In this document: piece by piece, positions 58,206-64,000 of the stretch | Layout of the letters: every line of letters begins with the position of its first letter | Numbering within the stretch: the first letter of the stretch is position 1 | NCBI GenBank assembly: GCA_029990175.1 | Contig: JARKIP010000028.1 | Location: 8,992,501 to 9,056,500 of the forward strand | Source of the DNA: Petunia secreta | Taxonomy: Eukaryota; Streptophyta; Magnoliopsida; Solanales; Solanaceae | Direction of reading: 5' to 3' | DNA: 64,000 nt | Program-made: the position numbers and the translations under genes | The notes under the pieces: generated by a model | Told to the model about the DNA's origin: nothing | What the model saw: the letters and a program-made list of their open reading frames with translations, nothing else | The model's database searches: none

Positions 58206-61200
58206 TGTCATGCCCTTTTTTAACACACAAAAACTAAAATAAATAGAATTGCGTATTTAAAAGGTTATGACGAGTGTTAAAGGTACACAATTATTCAAGA
58301 GAAAATCGGAGTCGCCACTTGACAAGTTAAAGGTGTGCCAAGTCACCAAAGTGGTGTACCTAGAACACCCTTGACTCGTCTAATAGGCTGCATCAGAGAT
58401 TTGGGTAAGGTTCTCAGTCGACTCTCGGGAAGGTATTAGGCACCCTCGAGTCCTGTGCCAAGAACAGTTGCTTTATTGTCGCAATTTTAATTTATTAAAT
58501 ATGGTTGTTATATTAATGCTGTTAATTTGAATTTGTACTTTGATTCAGAAAAAGTAAAAAAAATGTTATTCTTATCCAACCTCACAGAGGACTGGTCTAT
58601 TTTAAAAGAATTTAATTAAACTTCATTGAGACTATTAAATAAGGTGAGTTGTTTGTCAAATTAAGGGTCATTTTGTGAATAGATGGCTATTTGTCAAATC
58701 AACACAAGTAACCCTTAAATTTGAAGTGGGCTAAATTATTTGCAAAAAAATGAACTGATTCAATTGAGCTTGTTTGATTTATTTCTCATATAAAATGAAT
58801 ATTCACATTGATAAGGAAAAAAATAAACTAACTTTAACAATTTTTATTAACATTATTCATTTCAAAAAAAATATGGTGGTTGTATGATCAAAAAGTGAGG
58901 GCTATTTGTCAACAGAGAATAGGAGCAGTTTCGTCGTTTACAGTACTACTGTATTCACAAGATTAGCTTTCTAATTCAGTCGATTTGCACTTTTGTCATG
59001 ATTTGTAGTTTGAAGTATTTGGACTAAATTCAAATTATAACTCACCTCTTTTAACAATAGTTTTACAAAGATTTACATAATTCATTTTCTGATCTGTTTC
59101 AGTTTGCAGAAGAGAAAAAAAAAAAAAACTCACTATGTGGCCATTTCTTAAATGTCATCCAAATTTTATAGCTTATTGCCATAACGGGCCTGAGTTTGCA
59201 AGTCTGCACTTTTAAAGTTTCTGTCCATACTGCTTTTATGCACAAACTAAAGTATATACATGGCTAAAAAACTAGACATGCCAGAACAAACGAACATCTT
59301 CCATTTTTTTTAACCATATTTAACAAAGATCAATTAAGAAATTATGTATTCATACAAAGCAAAGATAATATATTGAGGCTTTCAAAAACATGCTGAAGTT
59401 GATATCATTCACATAGCCAAGTGCAAATTTAGTGCAAGGTTAAATTGTGTTTACCTTGCATAATAAAGATCCAACACAAAGCAAATATCAACAGCCTTTT
59501 AAGCAACCTTTACTCCACAAATCAAGCAATCAAACAGCCCTTTAAACAGCCTCCTAACGCTCCTATTTAACCCTTAAGCTTCAAAATTTATACCCCAAAA
59601 GGGCCCTTGATGTAATGGCTTTTGGTTCTAAATCCTAACTCTCAAACTTACTATTTTTTTTTTCAAGTGTTTTGCTCTCAATTCATTCCAATTTCAGCTG
59701 GTTGTTGGTTGGTTTAAAGAGGAGTAAATGGCCCTCTTTATAGCTGAAATTGAAGGCCAAAAGGTGGGGGTATGGACTTGTACAAAAGTACAAGCCCACA
59801 CCCCTACACTTGAGTGTTTTTAGTCCTATTTTTTCAGCAACTACAACAGCTATAAAGGACAATTATTCAGCAGCCAAACAGTCTCAAAAAGCTGAAATTG
59901 TGTCCTTTAAAAGGACACCCAAACACTCATTATACTAACTAAAGGACTAGGACCAAACTAGACCAACTAAATCAGCCCCAAACTAACTAAAATAGAACTA
60001 AGAATACCAAATCCTAACTAAACTAGAACATGCTCATTTGGACTTCATAAAGTCGAACTATCATTCCAATTCAAACCAAACAAGCCAACTAAGCTACACA
60101 TTTAATCAAGAACCCAAGTTGATTACCAAAATGACACAACTAAACTAAGCACAGTACCAAACCATTAAGAACGGACAGTCTTCAACATTGGTGATGAACA
60201 TGCTTCACAATAATCTTATGGCAAAAATCAGGAAAAAGTATAAATACATATGCATTATCCTTAACAAAAGTATACAAAATGATTTCATTGTAGGCTTCCA
60301 TTTTTCATGTTAATACCATACTAACTAAGCTATGGAATTCAACTAACAGGAAGACAAAAGATTTTACTCCATTGATAATGTTAAACTAAGCTATAAGACT
60401 AAACTAATAAAGAAAACGAAGAAAGCAAATGGTTTTTCCTAACCCGTTCGATCCGAACAAACAACATCCATCGCTGCGTCGTCATTGACCAAATCTGCTA
60501 CGTCCCCGCTGCCCTGTTGCTGCCATATCAAGCATCTCATCATCGCCAAGGTCACTGTCTGATCCTCGCCAAGCCAATCGACCCACAGGCTGCGTCAAAC
60601 TCTCACCACCATCGCTGCCTCGACGCCACCCACACCGCCTCAACTCCAACCAACATCACCCTCATCACAGTTTGGTTATCCCCGGACCAAACATGTCATT
60701 GCCTAGCCCCCAATCCATCACCGGATCACCAAAATCAGCCCCATCAACTGCGTCGCCTCATCACCACTGCCTTCTTGAATCAAAAACAGAAAAAATCACA
60801 GCCCCTCCACCTCGTACACTGCCTCGACAAACTGCTCATCACTGCCTCCCTATGCCCACTCCCTCACTGCCTAAACACTCGCAACACTGCCTCCCCGCAT
60901 CACCACCACAACATAAATCAACCATCACCCTCACCTTGCCACAGTTCAAACAAAAACAGTCTCTATCCTAAATCCATCATAGCACAACTCACACAGCCTG
61001 CCACCATCATTTCAAACGTAGAACAAAACAAATGACAACCATAACAGAGCGAGAAGAAGAAGAATGAGAAGAATGAAAAAAATATAAAAAAAACAGATCA
61101 GAAAAAGAACGGAGCCACGGGCAAAGTAGAAAATTTTTAGGAAATGGGATGTTGGGTGACGGGGAAGGGTAAGGGGTATGGGTAGAGATTGAGAGGCGTG

Positions 61201-61875
61201 AGGGGAAGAGAAAGAAACGAAAACTCACCGAAAAAATGGAGATGGCCGGATTTCGAGTTTGACCGAAACTTTGACCCCCGATCTACGAAAATTGGTCGCT
61301 CCTTTGCAAAAATCAATGGTGGAAATGGAACGAGGAGGTCGAGATCTTTCCAATGGTATACTTTGCTAAATTTTCCGGCCACCAGAGGTGGTGGTCCGGC
61401 GGCGGAACAGTGGTGGTTCCGCCGTGGAAGGTGATTTCCGGCGTAGGGGAGATTTTTCAGCATGGTGGCCATAGTCTCTTGACTAAAGGGGTGTGAAATG
61501 GGAGAAATGGGGTTTTTGTGTATATATATGTGAGGTGTGGGCTTGGGTTAAAATTTGGGCTTGTGGGTCATGGGATTGGGCTATCATTTTTTTTACAAAT
61601 GACTACTAAAGCGTCCACTTTATTTAAAGCATACACAAACTAGCTAGAGTTAAAATCACACAAAATTACAATATTATCACAACTAAAACGTAAAATTTCA
61701 ATCAAACACAGAACAAGCAATTTTTGGTAATTTTCATATTTTCTATCCTAATTAACGACAATTTTAATTAAAATAAAGACTAAAATTTAGGAAAGTTTCG
61801 GCAAAAAATCCTAAGAACCTAACTCGGCTATTTTGGGCAATTTTTCTGTATTCGTGCCAAAATTAGGTGATTACA
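58206..61875 (-). repeat. 5' LTR of the Tat/Ogre-like element, full length
   Basis: 3670 bp. The first 780 bases and last 1007 bases match the left LTR closely; the middle segment (about 58986-60868) is unique to this copy. It contains frames such as 60517-61035 and 61137-61472, which are low-complexity or shadow frames and not genes. Confidence 0.92.
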
Positions 61876-61880
61876 GTCGT

Positions 61881-62907
61881 CATCTACCTCAGCTAGGAAA
61901 TGAGGTAATACTCAGGGACGAGGCCAAGCTGCTACCATGAGGGCTGGTGTTACCACAAGAGTTACAAGAGAGCCTATTCCAGAAATTGAGGATAATCCAC
62001 CTCTACCGTCATATGAGAATGCTAGAATTGAGACACTTAATGCTATGTAAAGGTTCATTGGTCTATTGAATGCCAGAATGAATAGACAGGAAAGGGCTAG
62101 CAACAGAACATTGCTCCAACGCAACCTCAGGCACCTACACAAACTCAGGCTCAGACTCAGACTTAGACTCAGGCTCAGCCTCAGACTGAGGCTCAGACTC
62201 AGACTCAGACTCAGGCTCAGACACAGACTCAGACTCAGAGACAGACTTAGATTTTTTGGTAACAGAGAAGTATCCCTACCATAGTTCTTGAAACTGAAAC
62301 CACCAAGGTTCACGTGTTCTGACACTACAGAGGATCCTCAGAGTTTCTTGGATATGACACTTAAGGCGTTGTGTGCTCTTGGATGTTCTAGTGAAAGATC
62401 CGTGGAACTTGCAGCATACAAATTGGAGTATACGACTAATACCTGGTATGAAACTGTACTTTTAGAAAGGCCCGCAGAAGCAGCATGATTGATATGGGAA
62501 GAGTTTACTAAGTTGTTCATGGATCGCTTTCTCCCTGGAAGTCTGAGGAAGGAATATGCTAGGCAGTTTGAGAGATTAGTTCTGACTCCAGATATGGATG
62601 TATCGACATATAACACTAAGTTTACTAAGTTGGCTAGATATGCACCTAACTTAGTGCCTAATGAAACATCTCGGGTTCAGAGGTTTGTTGATGGGTTGGT
62701 TAATCGTTTATTCAATGCAGTTACTCCGCAGATGAAGAATCTGAATTACTTTGATGCACTCGACCTTGCCAGAAAGATAGAAAATAGGGGTCGTGAATCA
62801 CGGGCAGCTAAAGATTCATATAATAAGGTTAAGACTGGGGGATCTTTCACTAGGGATGTTAGCACAGACCGTAGAGCCGGGAATCAGGTACATCGACAGG
62901 GTTTTTA
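61881..62907 (+). pseudogene. gag of the Tekay/Del-like element, broken
   Basis: Resumes after the nested insertion. Readable pieces: VTTRVTREPIPEIEDNPPLP, a Gln/Thr-coding hexanucleotide tract (62130-62250), then the retrotransposon gag domain from about 62288 (PPRFTCSDTTEDPQSFLD; LIWEEFTKLFMDRFLP; MDVSTYNTKFTKLARYAP; VQRFVDGLVNRLF). Stops: TAA near 62048, TGA at 62486-62488 and TAG at 62906-62908, plus at least one frameshift around the repeat tract. The order and motifs are those of Del/Tekay gags. Confidence 0.85.
62130..62250 (+). repeat. CAGACT/CAGGCT hexanucleotide array in gag
   Basis: About 18 tandem hexamers, mostly CAGACT, CAGGCT and variants. In one frame it codes Gln-Thr/Gln-Ala pairs, in another Leu-Arg pairs. 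Confidence 0.9.
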
Positions 62908-64000
62908 GACAGGGGCAGATCTGGTGTCCCAGCCAGCTGTTAGAGCGCCTCCTCACAAAGATAATGCTAAGGGACCATCATTATCATCATCTGGATATCA
63001 TAGCTCTGGGCAGATATATGCTACTGATTTAGCTTGTCAAACTTGTGGTAGATTACATTGGGGTCCGTGTCGTGTTTTGACTGGAGGGTGTTCCTGGTGT
63101 GGCCAGTTGGGACATCACATAAAGGATTGCCCACATCTTTAGAGAAAGTTTAGCCAGGCTTCCGTTCAGGCAACGACACATACACAGACTGCTCGTGATA
63201 ATACAGGTATTGCTGGTAGAGGTAACAGAGGTAGAGGTGTTGGATATCATGCCATGGGTAATCGAGGACAGGGGACTGCTGGTAGAGGCCAGTCGAGAGT
63301 TTTTGCACTTACTAGGCAGGATGCTCAGGCCTCAAATGCTGTGGCTACATGCATTCTTTCTGTTTGCTCACTTGATGCACTTGCATTGTTTGATCCAGGA
63401 TCTACCCACTCCTATGTGTCCTCATTCTTTGCTTTGAGGTTTGATAGACAACCAGAAATGTTGAATGATCATTTTTTAGTTTCTAATCTTGTGGGAGATT
63501 GTTTACTTGTTGAATATATGTACCGCGCTTGTCAGATTCGAATAAAGGATAAGGATACCTTAGTTGATCTAATTGTACTTGATATGGTTGATTTTGATGT
63601 AATGATGGGTAAGGATTGTTTATCTTCTTGCCACGCTACCCTCGATTGTCATGCGAAGGTAGTTAAGTTCGAGATGCCTAATGAACACAGTTTTATTCTA
63701 AAAGGGGATCAAATTCCAGAGATGTGTAATGTCATATCATTTGTCAAAGCTCAACATTTATTAAAGAAAGGTTGTTGGGCATTCTTAGCTATGGTGAGAG
63801 ATACAAGAGATGTGACTCCTAGCTTGGAAATGGTTCCAGTAGTGCAAGAGTTCACCGATGTATTTCCTGAGGATTTACAAGGACTACCGCCAGTGCGGGA
63901 TATAGATTTCAACATTGATGTAGTACCTGACACGCATCCCATATCGATACCTCCATATCGTATGACACTAGCAGAGTTGAGGGAGCTAAAGGAACAATTG
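62908..64000 (+). pseudogene. gag zinc knuckle, protease and RT start of the Tekay/Del-like element
   Basis: Same frame as the gag domain upstream. It contains a zinc knuckle CSWCGQLGHHIKDC (about 63089-63130), a TAG at 63140-63142, then an open frame to the window end. That frame holds a protease segment, ALFDPGSTHSYVSS, with Asp-Pro-Gly instead of the more usual Asp-Ser-Gly; DPG is seen in related plant elements as I recall. The linker FTDVFPEDLQGLPPVRDIDF and PISIPPYRM mark the beginning of the RT domain. RT catalytic motifs, RNase H, integrase and the 3' LTR lie beyond 64000. Confidence 0.88.

Larger units (their letters stand above)
49802..61875 (-). mobile_element. gag-only Tat/Ogre-like Ty3/gypsy element
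   Basis: A 12,074-bp insertion in the gag of the Tekay/Del-like element, with target duplication GTCGT at 49797-49801 and 61876-61880. On its own (minus) strand the right LTR is followed by TGGCGACTCCACTGGGGA, the type of primer-binding site seen in Tat/Ogre elements (tRNA-Arg in described Ogres), and the left LTR is preceded by a purine tract. The internal 6.6 kb holds a gag-like gene but no recognisable protease, RT, RNase H or integrase. Very long LTRs with a gag-only interior describe a large non-autonomous derivative. Confidence 0.88.
46266..64000 (+). mobile_element. Tekay/Del-like Ty3/gypsy retrotransposon, 3' end beyond window
   Basis: Runs from the 5' LTR through leader, gag and protease into the start of RT at the window end. 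It is interrupted by a MULE-like element in the LTR and a 12-kb Tat/Ogre-like element in gag. Removing both, the order is LTR, tRNA-Met primer site, gag, protease, RT, as expected for Ty3/gypsy. Several stop codons show that it is dead. Confidence 0.9.

Noticed and set aside
61912..62325. Leu/Ser-rich and Leu/Arg-rich frames as membrane or basic proteins
   Set aside because: Alternative-frame translations of a CAG-type hexanucleotide repeat in gag.

Overview
The window is plant nuclear DNA: AT-rich, with multi-exon genes bounded by GT/AG introns, SINEs, MITEs and nested LTR retrotransposons. A TIR-NBS-LRR gene, a TS-like SINE, plant Ty1/copia and Ty3/gypsy families and a methionine S-methyltransferase point to a eudicot, most likely Solanaceae. 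That placement is inference from family resemblance; no species is claimed.

Layout. 1-2 kb: decayed LINE split by a hAT-type MITE. 2.3-3.1 kb: endomembrane-type small heat-shock protein gene (minus) with a heat-shock element and TATA box. 3.8-11.2 kb: an intact 18-exon gene (minus, 610 aa) for a lycopene-cyclase-like FAD oxidoreductase. 11.5-15.8 kb: a young, internally deleted Ty3/gypsy element with 338-bp LTRs, inserted between two diverged direct repeats. 16.7-21.1 kb: tandem F-box genes, the second with a stop codon inside the F-box. 21.4-27.9 kb: a complete Ty1/copia element (minus) with two nonsense codons and a Stowaway-type MITE in one LTR. 28.7-36.6 kb: intact 12-exon methionine S-methyltransferase gene (minus, 1082 aa) with two SINEs in intron 1. 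38.8-39.2 kb: a fold-back element. 39.5-44.7 kb: intact five-exon TIR-NBS-LRR gene (minus, 1144 aa) with unusual residues at diagnostic TIR and NBS positions. 44.9-46.3 kb: a duplicated intergenic block separated by a stray TIR fragment. 46.3-64 kb: a Tekay/Del-like Ty3/gypsy element (plus, running off the window) with a MULE-like element in its 5' LTR and a 12-kb gag-only Tat/Ogre-like element (minus) in its gag.

Functional content. Five loci look like working host genes: the small HSP, the FAD oxidoreductase, one F-box gene, the methyltransferase and the TNL. They are not an operon or pathway. The rest, well over half the window, is transposon-derived or unassigned. Exon boundaries of the three large genes were built by hand from splice signals and reading phase; all three close into uninterrupted frames, which supports the models strongly. 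No clear novel system was found. The best leads are the divergent TNL with its neighbouring TIR fragment, the conserved but poorly understood FAD enzyme, and the two internally deleted LTR elements.
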